Below, piece by piece: positions 8,115-17,295 of a stretch of DNA of 64,000 bases; positions within the stretch are counted from its first letter, which is position 1, and each line of letters begins with the position of its first letter. The stretch is from the NCBI RefSeq assembly GCF_003598715.1, contig NZ_QZFU01000023.1, forward strand, positions 1 to 64,000, in the 5' to 3' direction. The position numbers and the translations under genes are program-made. The notes beneath the pieces are model-generated. The model saw only the letters and a list, made by a program, of their open reading frames with translations, ran no database searches and was not told the DNA's origin. Source of the stretch: Nocardia panacis. Lineage in GTDB: Bacteria; Actinomycetota; Actinomycetes; Mycobacteriales; Mycobacteriaceae.

Positions 8115-9382
8115 ATTCGGTGGCCATCACGGATATTCGCGCCTTCTCCCACCTCAACGAATTCGAGATCGAGGCATTCGGCCGCGAACTCGACCAGATC
8201 CGCACCGATATCGAACGGTCGCTCGGCGCGCGCGACGCCGACTACATCCGCCGCGTCATCCGGACCCAGCGCGGAGTCGAGATCGCCGCACGACTCGTCC
8301 TCGGGGTAGCGCGCCGCCGAGCACCACGCCTGGCCGGCACCCTCCTGCTCGCGACGGCCAAGATCCTCGAGATGATGGAACTGGGCCACAACATCACCCA
8401 CGGCCAATGGGATTGGATGAACGACCCCGAAATCCACTCCACCACTTGGGAATGGGATTTCGCAGGCCCCTCCGCGCACTGGAAGCACGCCCACAACTAC
8501 GTCCACCACACCTACACCAATGTGTACGGCATGGACGACGACCTCGGCTTCGTCATCCTGCGCACCACCCGCGACGAACCGTGGCGGCCGATACATTTGG
8601 CGCAACCCGTGGTGGGCCTGATCCTGGCCGCGAGTTTCGAATGGGCCATCGCCGTGCACGACTGGTCCGCCGAACGCCGCCACCTGGGCATCCCCCGCAC
8701 CCAATTGCGCTCGAAACCGACCGGGGAATTGGTCGGCAAATTCACCCGCCAGATCGGCAAGGACCTCCTGCTCTACCCGGCGCTGAGCGGCCGGCGATTC
8801 CGAAAGACGCTGGCGGCCAACGCCTCCGCCCTGCTGCTGCGCAACCTGTGGTCCTACCTGGTGATCATGTGTGGTCACTTCCCCGACGGCGCGGAGAAGT
8901 TCACCACCGAACACCTGCGGGCGGAGACCCGCGCCGAATGGTATCTGCGGCAGCTGCTCGGCTCCGCGAATTTCACCGCAGGTCCGACGATGGCACTGAT
9001 GAGCGGCAACCTCTGCTACCAGATCGAACACCACCTGTTCCCGGATCTCCCCAGCAACCGCCTCCCCGAGATCGCCACCCGCGTCCGCGCCCTCTGCGAC
9101 AAATACGACCTCCCCTACACCACCGCCCCGCTGCTCACCCAGTTCGCCCTCACCTACCGCACCATCTGCAAACTCGCCCTCCCCGACCACCTCCTCCAGC
9201 GCACCTCCGACGACGCCCCCGAAACCCGCTCCGAACGAAAGTTCCTGGGAGCCGACCCAACCCCCGGTGGTCTGCGCACCGCCCTCGCGGCCGGTCGAAA
9301 GCGGCGCACGCTCTTTCGTGTGCTCGGCTCGCAGAACCGCCGGACAGATCCGTCCGGCGCGGGCGACAATTCGCGGCCCTGA
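8111..9382 (+). CDS. Membrane fatty acid desaturase (front-end/acyl-CoA type)
   Basis: A 423-residue di-iron membrane desaturase. The three histidine boxes are present: GHNITHGQWDWM (HxxxH), KHAHNYVHHTYTN (HxxxHH) and CYQIEHHLFPDLP (QxxHH), with hydrophobic stretches between them. This set is that of acyl-lipid or acyl-CoA desaturases such as the mycobacterial DesA3-like and front-end enzymes. GTG 8111 overlaps the previous stop; GTG 8120 is an alternative. Electrons would come from a ferredoxin reductase partner, which is not encoded here. The basic tail (AAGRKRRTLFRVLGSQNRR) is unusual and may be a poorly conserved extension. Confidence 0.92.
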   Translation: MNSVAITDIRAFSHLNEFEIEAFGRELDQIRTDIERSLGARDADYIRRVIRTQRGVEIAARLVLGVARRRAPRLAGTLLLATAKILEMMELGHNITHGQWDWMNDPEIHSTTWEWDFAGPSAHWKHAHNYVHHTYTNVYGMDDDLGFVILRTTRDEPWRPIHLAQPVVGLILAASFEWAIAVHDWSAERRHLGIPRTQLRSKPTGELVGKFTRQIGKDLLLYPALSGRRFRKTLAANASALLLRNLWSYLVIMCGHFPDGAEKFTTEHLRAETRAEWYLRQLLGSANFTAGPTMALMSGNLCYQIEHHLFPDLPSNRLPEIATRVRALCDKYDLPYTTAPLLTQFALTYRTICKLALPDHLLQRTSDDAPETRSERKFLGADPTPGGLRTALAAGRKRRTLFRVLGSQNRRTDPSGAGDNSRP

Positions 9383-9472
9383 CGCGCGAGCGCGCTCCTC
9401 GCCCGGAGTTCCGCGAGCGGATGTCCGGCGCCAGGTCTTCGACCAGAGGTATCCGTGAGGCGGATCACCGAT

Positions 9473-9527
9473 CTCCATGCCATACTGTTTGGTATGGTGG
9501 CTCCATACCAAACAGTATGGCATGGAG
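9473..9527. promoter_or_regulatory. 25-bp perfect inverted repeat covering the ribosome site of the TetR gene
   Basis: Two perfect 25-base complementary arms (9473-9497 and 9503-9527) flank a five-base spacer, tggct. The core of the right arm is CCATACCAAACAGTATGG, itself a dyad (CCATAC, six bases, GTATGG), so the element also holds two TetR-type operator copies. The right arm ends inside the Shine-Dalgarno GGAGG of the following tetR gene (GTG at 9533). As DNA it fits an autoregulatory operator pair; as RNA it would fold into a long hairpin burying the ribosome site. It could also terminate transcripts from the desaturase. Confidence 0.85.
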
Positions 9528-9532
9528 GAATC

Positions 9533-10084
9533 GTGGCGAGTAGACGCGATTGGCTGGACGCGGGGCTGGAGATCCTGTGCGACCTGGGCGCACCGGGACT
9601 GACGATCGACCAGTTGACCGGAAGGCTCGGGCTGAGCAAAGGGTCGTTCTATCACCACTTTCAGGGGATCGGCGAGTTCAAGACGGCGCTGCTGGCACAC
9701 TTCGAGGCGGAGCGGACGACCCGATATATCGACCTGGTCGCCGCAGAACCCGACCTGCCCGCGGCGGCCAAACTGCGGCGCACGCTCGAGGTGATCCTCA
9801 CCGACGGCAACTCCCCCGATGTGGAGGTCGCCGTGCGCGCCTGGGCACTGCAGGATCCGCAGGCACGCGCCGTTCAGGAACGGGTGGACCGCACCAGAAT
9901 CGACTACGTCGGCGCCCTCTGCCGCGAAATGACCGGCAGCGCGGCGGAATCCGAGGAGATCGCCCGAATGCTCTACGTGGTGATCGTCGGATCGCGCCAG
10001 ATCGTCCCACCCGTCGACATTCCCGAGCTGCGCCGCATGTGCGAGCTGACCCTCGGGCTCGCTACCACCGGGAGTATCCGATGA
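9533..10084 (+). CDS. TetR-family transcriptional regulator
   Basis: A 183-residue regulator with an N-terminal TetR helix-turn-helix, LTIDQLTGRLGLSKGSFYHH followed by FQGIGEFKTALLAHFE. The C-terminal ligand domain has VEVAVRAWALQDPQ, typical of the TetR_C subgroup with regulators of desaturase or lipid genes. The start is the GTG at 9533, four bases after GGAGG; longer frames run through the inverted repeat and are unlikely. It is translationally coupled to the DUF2867-like gene (ATGA overlap). The operator pair immediately upstream points to autoregulation of this two-gene operon, perhaps with the upstream desaturase. Confidence 0.92.
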   Translation: MASRRDWLDAGLEILCDLGAPGLTIDQLTGRLGLSKGSFYHHFQGIGEFKTALLAHFEAERTTRYIDLVAAEPDLPAAAKLRRTLEVILTDGNSPDVEVAVRAWALQDPQARAVQERVDRTRIDYVGALCREMTGSAAESEEIARMLYVVIVGSRQIVPPVDIPELRRMCELTLGLATTGSIR

Positions 10085-10587
10085 CCGAAACGTTGAATGT
10101 GCCGGAGTTGCGGGACCTGCTCACCGGCGCCGACCACGTCGATATCAAGACCGCCGAGGCCGACCTGACGCTCGACGAATTCCTCGCGGGGATGGTCGGC
10201 GGCGACCAAGGTCCCCTGCTGCGCCTGCTCTTCCGGGCCAGAGGTGTCCTGGCCCGCGCGCTGCGCCTGCAGCATCAGAACATTCCGTTCGAATCGAAGG
10301 TGCGCCCCGACGAGATCTCCTACACCCCCGGCACGAAGATCTGGATTTTCACCGTCGTCGACGGTGAACCCGACCGCTTCCTCCTGATGGAGGCCGCCGA
10401 CACCCACCTCAGCGGCTGCCTGGCCGTGACCGTCGAACCGGGCCGCACCGCCCGCCACCGCTTCCAGGTCGCGACCATCGTGGCATACCGCCATTGGACC
10501 GGTCCGCTGTACTTCAACCTGATCCGCCCCTTCCATCACCTGGTAGTGGCGGCGATGGTCCGGCGGGCCGCGCGCTACACGCCGTAG
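10081..10587 (+). CDS. DUF2867-like protein
   Basis: A 168-residue protein ending in the DUF2867 pattern: RFLLMEAADTHLSGCLAVTV, then ATIVAYRHWTGPLYFNLIRP and FHHLVVAAMVRRAARYTP. DUF2867 domains are START-like folds often found C-terminal to NAD-binding epimerase domains; here it stands alone. Such proteins may bind a lipid or other hydrophobic ligand. The gene begins within the stop of the TetR gene, so it is the regulated partner. The biochemical role is unknown. Confidence 0.82.
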   Translation: MTETLNVPELRDLLTGADHVDIKTAEADLTLDEFLAGMVGGDQGPLLRLLFRARGVLARALRLQHQNIPFESKVRPDEISYTPGTKIWIFTVVDGEPDRFLLMEAADTHLSGCLAVTVEPGRTARHRFQVATIVAYRHWTGPLYFNLIRPFHHLVVAAMVRRAARYTP

Positions 10588-10684
10588 GCCGTCAAACCCG
10601 TTGCGCGAGCGCCCCTTCCATTCGACGCCCGCCGGGCCGGATACGGCAGGCGGCGCGCGGACCGTGGCCGTGGATCCCTGGCTC

Positions 10685-11404
10685 TCAGATCGAATCGATG
10701 GCCGCCAGTCGGATCTGCCGATCCACCGCCAACTCGACCAGGAATCCGTCCGACGGGAAGGCCGCCACCGCGATCTCCCCGGCCCGCAACCGATTCCCGG
10801 CGAAGGAGCGCTGCCCGACAATGATCGACTCCGCCCGCGCGAACTCGAGCGCGGGCGGATCGGTCAGCGGCTCACCCGTGAGATCGGTGGCGGTGCCCGG
10901 CACCGGCCGGGCCGTGACGATCTGATCGAAACTGGGCCTGCGCGCGATCCGATGCGCCAGATACAGCCTGCCCGCCTGTCCGAAGCACAGGTGGGTCGCG
11001 ACCGGATCCGGCGGCGCGTCCAGCGCGGCGAAATACACGACCGTCCGCACTCGCGCCTCGACCTCGCAGGCGATCGGCAGCCCGCCGCGCATCAGCGTGC
11101 CCCGGAATCGAGTGCGCGGCCGCGCCGCGCGCGGATCGAGTTCGGACAGCGTGAACAATTCCGGCAGGAAGGTGTGCGCGTCGCGACCGAAGGCACGATC
11201 ATCGGCCAAGGCGCGGGTTCCGCGCTCGTCGAGGGCGACCTCGAGCAGGATCTGGAAATCGTGCGGGGCGCGGAACGCGGGCCGATGCGCCAGATAGCAG
11301 ACCGTGCCGGAACCGAAGACCGTCATGGCACGCTCGCCGAATCTCTCGCGTCGTTCCCCTGCCCCCCGAACGCAACCCCGGTGTCGGATATGCAGGCCGT
11401 TCAT
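10685..11404 (-). CDS. Conserved hypothetical protein, function unknown
   Basis: A 239-residue protein that I do not recognise. It has alternating strands and short helices without membrane segments; readable stretches are VCYLAHRPAFRAPHDFQILL, THLCFGQAGRLYLAHRI and VAAFPSDGFLVELAVDRQI. The ATG at 11404 follows GGAGGAAAGGAG, a very strong ribosome site, and is preferred over ATG 11326, although the conserved-looking part starts at the latter (MTVFGSGT). It is convergent with the DUF2867 gene and stands alone as a transcription unit. Confidence 0.65.
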   Translation of the reverse strand: MNGLHIRHRGCVRGAGERRERFGERAMTVFGSGTVCYLAHRPAFRAPHDFQILLEVALDERGTRALADDRAFGRDAHTFLPELFTLSELDPRAARPRTRFRGTLMRGGLPIACEVEARVRTVVYFAALDAPPDPVATHLCFGQAGRLYLAHRIARRPSFDQIVTARPVPGTATDLTGEPLTDPPALEFARAESIIVGQRSFAGNRLRAGEIAVAAFPSDGFLVELAVDRQIRLAAIDSI

Positions 11405-11535
11405 CGGAGACTCCTTTCCTCCGTAGCTGCCTGTCACACCAGGATGCGCCCGAAACGGGCGGGTGCCGCGAGTGCCGCACTACTCGATTCGGGCAGATCG
11501 GGCTACTCGCCGAAAAACGGTCGCGACGGGCTCTT

Positions 11536-12183
11536 TCATTGCGCGGGACGCCGCCACGGCAGCATGGCGCCCGGCATGCCGACCCCGTCGCGGGCGGCGG
11601 TCATCGCCAACACCTCGAGCGCGCCGAGCACGATCATGCATACCCCCGCCACCAGCCCCAATTGCGTCAATGAATCGACCTCGAGCAGGATCACCGCGAT
11701 ACCCAGGGCCATGGTGAACAATCCGAACAGCTCGTGTTTGCCCGCCCGCGGAATATTCTCCGACCAGGCGGCCACGGTGGCATGACCGATACCACGGGTG
11801 AGCCAGCCCAACCCCAACCAGATATCCAGCAGCAGCACCGAATTCACCTCGCGCAGGCACAGCACCGACATGGCCGCCGACAGCACGCCGCTGGCGAACA
11901 CCTCGATCCGCAGCGGCCAGGCGATGCGCGCCACCGCGCCGACGATCATCTGCACGGTGCCGCTGAGCAGCAGATACAGGCCGGTGAGCAGTTCGGCGAT
12001 GGCGACGGACTTATTCGGCCACGCCGCGAAGATCACCCCGAGGGCGATGGAGCAGACACCCGTCACCAGGATGGCCTGTCGTGCGCCCGCACCCAGCGCG
12101 GGCACGGTTGTGTCCTCCTCGTCAGCGGGCATAGCTACATCGTATGGCCGGATCACGCCAATAGCCTGTGATTTGCTGCTCAT
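11536..12183 (-). CDS. HdeD-family (DUF308) membrane protein
   Basis: A 215-residue membrane protein with six predicted helices. HdeD/DUF308 repeats are visible as GVCSIALGVIFAAWPNKSVA and again LFTMALGIAVILLEVDS, with LTGLYLLLSGTVQMIVGAVA between them. In enteric bacteria HdeD supports acid resistance; in actinomycetes the function is not established. It starts six bases after the stop of the DUF2254 gene on the same strand, so the two are an operon. An internal ATG at 12132 is an alternative start. Confidence 0.87.
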   Translation of the reverse strand: MSSKSQAIGVIRPYDVAMPADEEDTTVPALGAGARQAILVTGVCSIALGVIFAAWPNKSVAIAELLTGLYLLLSGTVQMIVGAVARIAWPLRIEVFASGVLSAAMSVLCLREVNSVLLLDIWLGLGWLTRGIGHATVAAWSENIPRAGKHELFGLFTMALGIAVILLEVDSLTQLGLVAGVCMIVLGALEVLAMTAARDGVGMPGAMLPWRRPAQ

Positions 12184-12189
12184 CGCGCC

Positions 12190-13509
12190 TCACGCGGCGG
12201 GACCGCCCAGACCCTGCCAATCGGGACGGCCGGCGTTGGCGCGGTCGAGTGCGGTGCGAAAATTGGCCGGAATGTCGGCTTCGAGCGCGGCCAGTCGCTC
12301 CGCCACCGAGGGCAGGCGCGCCGCCGGGCACAGCCGCAGCAGATCCGAATACAGTGCGCGCAATCGCCGCACCACCTGAAGCGAAGACGCGCCGTAGTAA
12401 CGGATTTCATCCACCGCGAGCGCCAGATAGTCGACCCAATCGGAGTTGCGCAGCACCAACCGCACCACCTCGTTCTCATCGCGCACCACGGTGACCCCGA
12501 GATCGCGGCCCGCCAGATCCAGCAGCAGCGCGCCGATATGGTCGAGCGCCTGGGTGGCAGTCGTCGGATCATTGATCGCCGGGGACAGCGCCTTGATCGC
12601 CATATCGACCATCACCCGCAGCGCGAACGCCGGATCGGCGTCCACCACCCGCTCGATACCGAACACCACGTGCCGCCGCAGTCGGCGCGCATCGATATCG
12701 GAACCGCCGTGCACCGCGAACAGCGGCGCATCCGGCAGCACGTAGTCGCCGATGGCGGGCAGCAGCGTGATCCGCACCCCGGCGGCCGCCGCCAACGCGG
12801 CGACCGGCTCGGTATCGATACCCAACAGCACCCCGCCGCGACCGACGCAGCGGATCACCCGATCCGGATTATCGGCATCGGGTGCCGGATCGCGCTGCGT
12901 GCCGAACGGATCCGGATGCACATGCGCGGCCGTGCGCATCCCGACCCGACCCACGTAGTCGAGCGATTTCACCAATCGCAGGAAGTTCACCACCCTGGTC
13001 AGCAGCGCGAAGAACAGCACGACACTGGCCAGCGCCAACCCCACCGCCACGATCGACGACAGCACCGGCTGGTAGTCCTCGACCCGCGCGCCGAGCCGCA
13101 CCGAGATCAGCAGCGAATAGGTGAAGGTCGCCATGAAGGTGCCCAGCGCGGCCCCCAGCACCCAGTCCTGGGTGAGCCGCGGAGCCCACCGCGCCGACAT
13201 CGACGCCGTGCCGAACTGGATCACCAGCAACACCACGCTGAAGACGAAACCGGAGAACGTGATCGTGCCCGAAGCCACCGAGGACAGCACCGTCGCCATC
13301 ACCCCGGCGTCGAAAGTGCCCAGGACCGGCACCCGCGCGAACTCCTCCGCCAGCGCCCGATCCAACGCGGGCACCGCCCAGGCCAGCAACAAGGCCCCCG
13401 CCACGATCGCGGCCGGAATCCGCCACACCCGCCGATGTCGGTACTGCCATCGCACCCTGTTGATCACACCGCACCCTTGTCGCTCGACCGTTGCTGAAAC
13501 ATTGCCCAC
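12190..13509 (-). CDS. DUF2254 predicted membrane protein
   Basis: A 439-residue protein with four N-terminal transmembrane helices (about residues 28-50, 75-105, 117-137, 150-177) followed by a soluble C-terminal domain. The DUF2254 hallmark SPAINDPTTATQALDHIGAL and the upstream DIDARRLRRHVVFGIERVVD with DPAFALRVMVDMAIKAL are clear. Function of the family is unknown. It is the first gene of a two-gene operon with the HdeD-like gene. Confidence 0.93.
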   Translation of the reverse strand: MGNVSATVERQGCGVINRVRWQYRHRRVWRIPAAIVAGALLLAWAVPALDRALAEEFARVPVLGTFDAGVMATVLSSVASGTITFSGFVFSVVLLVIQFGTASMSARWAPRLTQDWVLGAALGTFMATFTYSLLISVRLGARVEDYQPVLSSIVAVGLALASVVLFFALLTRVVNFLRLVKSLDYVGRVGMRTAAHVHPDPFGTQRDPAPDADNPDRVIRCVGRGGVLLGIDTEPVAALAAAAGVRITLLPAIGDYVLPDAPLFAVHGGSDIDARRLRRHVVFGIERVVDADPAFALRVMVDMAIKALSPAINDPTTATQALDHIGALLLDLAGRDLGVTVVRDENEVVRLVLRNSDWVDYLALAVDEIRYYGASSLQVVRRLRALYSDLLRLCPAARLPSVAERLAALEADIPANFRTALDRANAGRPDWQGLGGPAA

Positions 13510-13779
13510 GTTAGCCGGTCAGGGCGCGCAGCGGCGAAACACCGCACACCGCAGCGCAAGTCGCAGGTGGCCAGAAGTTCGATGGCGACGTTCGGGTGCG
13601 GTGGCGCGGGGAGTTGCGCCCGCGCGACTCCCGCCGGTCGGGTTTGCCTCGAAATACCCTGTGCGGCAGGGAGTTTTTCATTCCTGGATGGACCATCCCG
13701 CTCCGAACGGGCAGAATCGCCGAACGGCCCGTGACTACGCGTTCCACCACCGTCCGCACACCTCGATAAAGGAGCTCCC

Positions 13780-14355
13780 TTGACCATGTCCGTGCGATTC
13801 GTACCCCACACAGCGCTCGCGCGAGAAGAGGTCGAAAAGCTTGCGGAACAGTTCGATTGGGAGCTCTACTCGACGAAGGCGATCGCCGGGAACTCCCCTT
13901 CTCAGCAGATCTGGCTGACACCCGACCGCGGTGCGGCCGTGTACTGGATCGAGGACGATCTACTCCAAGTCGACTACATCATGATCGCGGGTCCGGACCG
14001 GGGATCGACCGTCGAACTCGTTCGCGAGCGAATCGGCGTGCACGACAACGCAACCATGGCGGAGTTGTTCGACAGCACCCGCGACGGCGTCGCCGTCATG
14101 AATGCGCTGCGCATGCTCTGCGTGCACTGCTCCGGCCCCTTCGATCCGGAGATGTTCGCGCTGTTCCGTTGGGCGATGAACGATCCGGAGCCGCTCGTCC
14201 GTCGGATCGCCGTCTTCTGCGCGGGCCGGGTCGACTGGGAGGAGTTGGATCCCCTGTTCGCCTTCCTCCAGGAGCACGACCCGGAAGAGGAGGTCCGCGA
14301 CGAGGCGCGCAGGACCATCGCCGAGCGCAACCGCGTGGAGAGTGCGAAAGCCTGA
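13780..14355 (+). CDS. Hypothetical protein with HEAT-like C-terminal repeats
   Basis: A 191-residue soluble protein. The C-terminal half, FALFRWAMNDPEPLVRRIAV and FLQEHDPEEEVRDEARRTIA, has the helix pair pattern of HEAT/PBS lyase repeats; the N-terminal half (LAEQFDWELYSTKAIAGN) is not recognised. AAAGGAG precedes a TTG at 13780 by five bases and an ATG at 13786 by eleven; either may be used. It is the first of several orphan genes reading to the right and could be an immunity-type or scaffold protein, which is only an inference from the neighbourhood. Confidence 0.7.
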   Translation: MTMSVRFVPHTALAREEVEKLAEQFDWELYSTKAIAGNSPSQQIWLTPDRGAAVYWIEDDLLQVDYIMIAGPDRGSTVELVRERIGVHDNATMAELFDSTRDGVAVMNALRMLCVHCSGPFDPEMFALFRWAMNDPEPLVRRIAVFCAGRVDWEELDPLFAFLQEHDPEEEVRDEARRTIAERNRVESAKA

Positions 14356-14407
14356 AACTGTCTACGGCCCCGGATGCCCGGTGATCAGGTCGGGTAGGGG
14401 CCGGTCC

Positions 14408-14443
14408 CCGACCGCGACCAGGCCGCCGAACTCGAACGCCTGC
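14408..14443 (+). repeat. 36-bp exact copy of an internal segment of the VOC gene at 21515
   Basis: The intergenic bases here match 21741-21776 without mismatch. In the other copy the segment encodes DRDQAAELERL of a glyoxalase-like protein. No further similarity continues on either side here, so this is a tiny fragment of that gene, or of a former paralogue, left between two unrelated genes. Confidence 0.9.
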
Positions 14444-14502
14444 CGGTAGGGTCGACCCCTCAACGAATATTGGCTTCTGCCAACAACAATGGAGGTTTGC
14501 GG

Positions 14503-15606
14503 ATGCGGCTCGGTACCCTGCGCGACGTAGAGCACGGCCTGCCACCAGAGCTACGCCTCGATGAGGAAGCAGGCGAGGGTTTCGCCTATTTCTTCAATGG
14601 CGCCACCGCAGTGGCCTGCCCGCCGGATCTGCACTGGCTGGTAGTGTGCGCCGCTGCGGAGGCCCATCACAACGGCGGGGATATCGTGGTGTGGGGCACC
14701 AGCACCGAGGTCGGTTCCACGATGTTGCAGGACGGCGGCGACTTCTTCGACGACGCATTCGATGTGCAGCTGTCCCCCGACAGCGGCGTTGCGGCCGCCT
14801 GGAAGGAAGGTGTGCTGTATGCCTGGCGTGTGCCCGAGGGCAAACCGCTGTGGCAGGCGGAGATCGGCACCACCAGGGACCCTTTCGAGTATGACGATGA
14901 CGATGACTCGGATGTCGAACCGGAGGACGAGCTCGCCCGGATCGGGTTCAGTGGAGACGGCCGCAGGATCGCGGCGAGTTCGGTGGTCGATGGCGTGCAC
15001 GTCATCGACGCCGCCACCGGTGCGGTCGTATTCGCCTCCGGCGCCGGATCTTTCGGCCCCGTAGCGCTCGATCACCACGGCGAACGGCTGGCGCACGCGG
15101 CATCATCGGGCGAAATCATTGTGCGCGAAGTGAATTCCGGTGCGATCGTGCTCCGATACGACACGGGGCTGGCGGTGGTGAACGCGCTGACCTACGCGCC
15201 GGATGGAGCCGGTCTACTTGTGGCAGGCGGCCGCCGACCAGGTGAATCCGTTGGGGCGACAGCGACTGTCGAAGCAGCACCGACGGCCATCGTGCTCGAT
15301 ATCGGCGGCGATGCGGTGATCGGCGCGCGGCAGATACAGCCGGTCGGGCTGCCCGCTTCGATATCCGCGGCGTCGGTGGTCGCGGCAGGCTGCACTCGGG
15401 TGATCTGGGCCGACCACGGGCCGATGATCTTCGCGGCGAGCGATCACGGCGCCGCGCTGTTCGATGGCGACGGCCGTATCCTTTGGACAGGGCCATCACT
15501 GACGATCGGCAACTTCACCGCCGACGGACGGACCCTCGTCCTCATCAACCAGTCAGTCGACCTCGACGCGACCATCGACGCAATTCTCATCGACGACCTG
15601 CGCTGA
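14503..15606 (+). CDS. Beta-propeller (WD40/YVTN-like) protein, function unknown
   Basis: A 367-residue protein made of repeated blade-like units: FDVQLSPDSGVAAAWKEGVL, ARIGFSGDGRRIAASSVVDG, VNALTYAPDGAGLLVAGGRR and IGNFTADGRTLVLINQSVDL all show the strand-turn pattern of WD40/PQQ-like propellers. An acidic insertion (YDDDDDSDVEPEDE) interrupts one blade and may bind metal or be flexible. The start at ATG 14503 is seven bases after GGAGG. No signal peptide is seen, so it should be cytosolic. No catalytic site; probably a binding platform. Confidence 0.72.
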   Translation: MRLGTLRDVEHGLPPELRLDEEAGEGFAYFFNGATAVACPPDLHWLVVCAAAEAHHNGGDIVVWGTSTEVGSTMLQDGGDFFDDAFDVQLSPDSGVAAAWKEGVLYAWRVPEGKPLWQAEIGTTRDPFEYDDDDDSDVEPEDELARIGFSGDGRRIAASSVVDGVHVIDAATGAVVFASGAGSFGPVALDHHGERLAHAASSGEIIVREVNSGAIVLRYDTGLAVVNALTYAPDGAGLLVAGGRRPGESVGATATVEAAPTAIVLDIGGDAVIGARQIQPVGLPASISAASVVAAGCTRVIWADHGPMIFAASDHGAALFDGDGRILWTGPSLTIGNFTADGRTLVLINQSVDLDATIDAILIDDLR

Positions 15607-15689
15607 TCCACCTGCCTTGCGTGACCAGGTGCGGATTCGATGCCGAGGCGTTGAATCCGCACGCGTGACCGGCCGGCGCTCAGCGGTCG

Positions 15690-17219
15690 GTGTGCGCGGT
15701 TATGGTGGCCGGCGTGGATGAGTTGCGGGTGGATGTCGCGGGTGTGGTCGCGATGGTCGAGGCGGTGGTGGAGTTCGAGTGGACCTGGGCGGTGGCCGAT
15801 GTCGACCGGCTCTGCGGGTACCTGGGGTGGGAGGAGCCTGGTCGGTTCGGGCGCACTGAGACACAGTGGTGGTCGCGCACCGATCTGGCGGTGGAGGATT
15901 CGGTCGCGACCTTCCGGATCGTGGGTGACCGGTTGGACGCGGTAACTGTCTCGGTCAGCGAGAGTGGCTATGGTAGTTCGGAATTCGGTGCGTCTGCGGT
16001 TGCCGAGCTGGCTATCGCGTTGGAGCAGATCTGGGATGAGCCGACCGACGAATGGATTTCGGCCCGCCACGGCCCCGGATGGCATTTCGGGAATGTGGCT
16101 GTCGGGATATGCCACGGTGCCACGATCGAGGTGATGGTGGTCAACCCGCTCCAACACGACTACTTCTCCGAACTGCGGCGTTGGCGTGGGGATCTCGCAC
16201 AAAGGATCGATGCGCCGGATTCGCGGTTTCCCGAGGTGGTTTCCGAGCTGGTCCGCGCGGACTTCGGTGCCTGGTCGCGGGAGACGGTCCAGGCGGTGTG
16301 CGAGGGCTTCTCCTGCGCGGCACCGAAGGTCACCGAGACGACCGACGCCGCGCGCGAATCGTTCGGCTACGGCGAGGTCGGAGCACTGACCTTGACCACA
16401 CAATTGTCCGAACCGGCGGCGGACACCGTATTCCGCGCGGCGCTGGCCCGCTGCCGGGCCGCGCTGGGCGACCCGGACCTGATCGGCGGCGGTCAGGGAG
16501 GGTTCGTCACATGGGTAGGACCGGAACACCTCGCGGTGATGACCCGCGAAAAGTACCGCCAGGGGCGTGGACTCGACCTACGCGCGGACGTCACGATCGA
16601 ATTGTGTCTCAAACCGACGGTGCCGACCCTGCGCAGCCTGGCCGAAGGCAGTGAGTCGGAAGACATGTGGGAGGAGCAGGATGCAATCAGTCGCGAGTCG
16701 AACTACGACAGTAGTCACGGTGACGTTGTGCTCGTTGAGCGCTGGCATTACCGGCCCGACCCCGACCGTTCACTACCGCCCCGGCTGGCGAATGCGGCAA
16801 CGCCCATATGGGCCGCGGACGACATGAACGAACTTGCGCACAACCTGCACCTGCTGTTCGAGTCGTTCGCCGACGACCTCCGGAACCTCCCCGACATCCC
16901 CGAAATCGGCTGGGCGATCGGCATCTACGACGAGCCGGGGCCGCTCGCGCACGGCTGGTTCACCGCGATCTCGTGCGATATGGACACATTCGACAGCAAG
17001 GGGAGCCATGCCCGGCCACTCCTGCCCGAAGGCGCCGACGGTCGGGCCATAGTCGCCGAGACCCTCGCTGCCCTGCACGCCAGAGGCAGCGTGTCGCCGA
17101 GGGAACTGTGGTGCGAGGCATGGGTTCCCGGACACCCGAACACCCTCACGGGCATCCGTTTCGGACTCCGCGGCGACCGCCCCCCACCCTGGGAACGAGG
17201 CCCGGCCGAAACGCACTGA
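15690..17219 (+). CDS. DUF6301-like protein, possible T7SS-linked immunity-type protein
   Basis: A 509-residue soluble protein. The N-terminal part (VVAMVEAVVEFEWTWAVADV, DRLCGYLGW, later TQWWSRTDLAVEDSVATFRI) resembles DUF6301 proteins, small Nocardia/Streptomyces proteins found in multiple copies near ESX or polymorphic toxin genes; I recall this from general knowledge and cannot confirm it. The rest (YGEVGALTLTTQLSEPAADT, FVTWVGPEHLAVMTREKYRQ) may be a second related domain. Start uncertain: GTG 15690, ATG 15702 and GTG 15714 are all in frame. It sits beside a SUKH protein and an ESX-like pair, which is the main hint to function. Confidence 0.62.
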   Translation: MCAVMVAGVDELRVDVAGVVAMVEAVVEFEWTWAVADVDRLCGYLGWEEPGRFGRTETQWWSRTDLAVEDSVATFRIVGDRLDAVTVSVSESGYGSSEFGASAVAELAIALEQIWDEPTDEWISARHGPGWHFGNVAVGICHGATIEVMVVNPLQHDYFSELRRWRGDLAQRIDAPDSRFPEVVSELVRADFGAWSRETVQAVCEGFSCAAPKVTETTDAARESFGYGEVGALTLTTQLSEPAADTVFRAALARCRAALGDPDLIGGGQGGFVTWVGPEHLAVMTREKYRQGRGLDLRADVTIELCLKPTVPTLRSLAEGSESEDMWEEQDAISRESNYDSSHGDVVLVERWHYRPDPDRSLPPRLANAATPIWAADDMNELAHNLHLLFESFADDLRNLPDIPEIGWAIGIYDEPGPLAHGWFTAISCDMDTFDSKGSHARPLLPEGADGRAIVAETLAALHARGSVSPRELWCEAWVPGHPNTLTGIRFGLRGDRPPPWERGPAETH

Positions 17220-17295
17220 GCCGTTCCCATCGTTGGGAGTCCGGTCTTGTGGGTGGCTAGGGTGGCCGCGACGCGTTTACGGCGAAGGGGGCTAT

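Noticed and set aside
7961..9700. 579-codon frame on the minus strand across the desaturase
   Set aside because: The plus strand holds three histidine boxes and a nucleotidyltransferase motif; the opposite translation is low-complexity.
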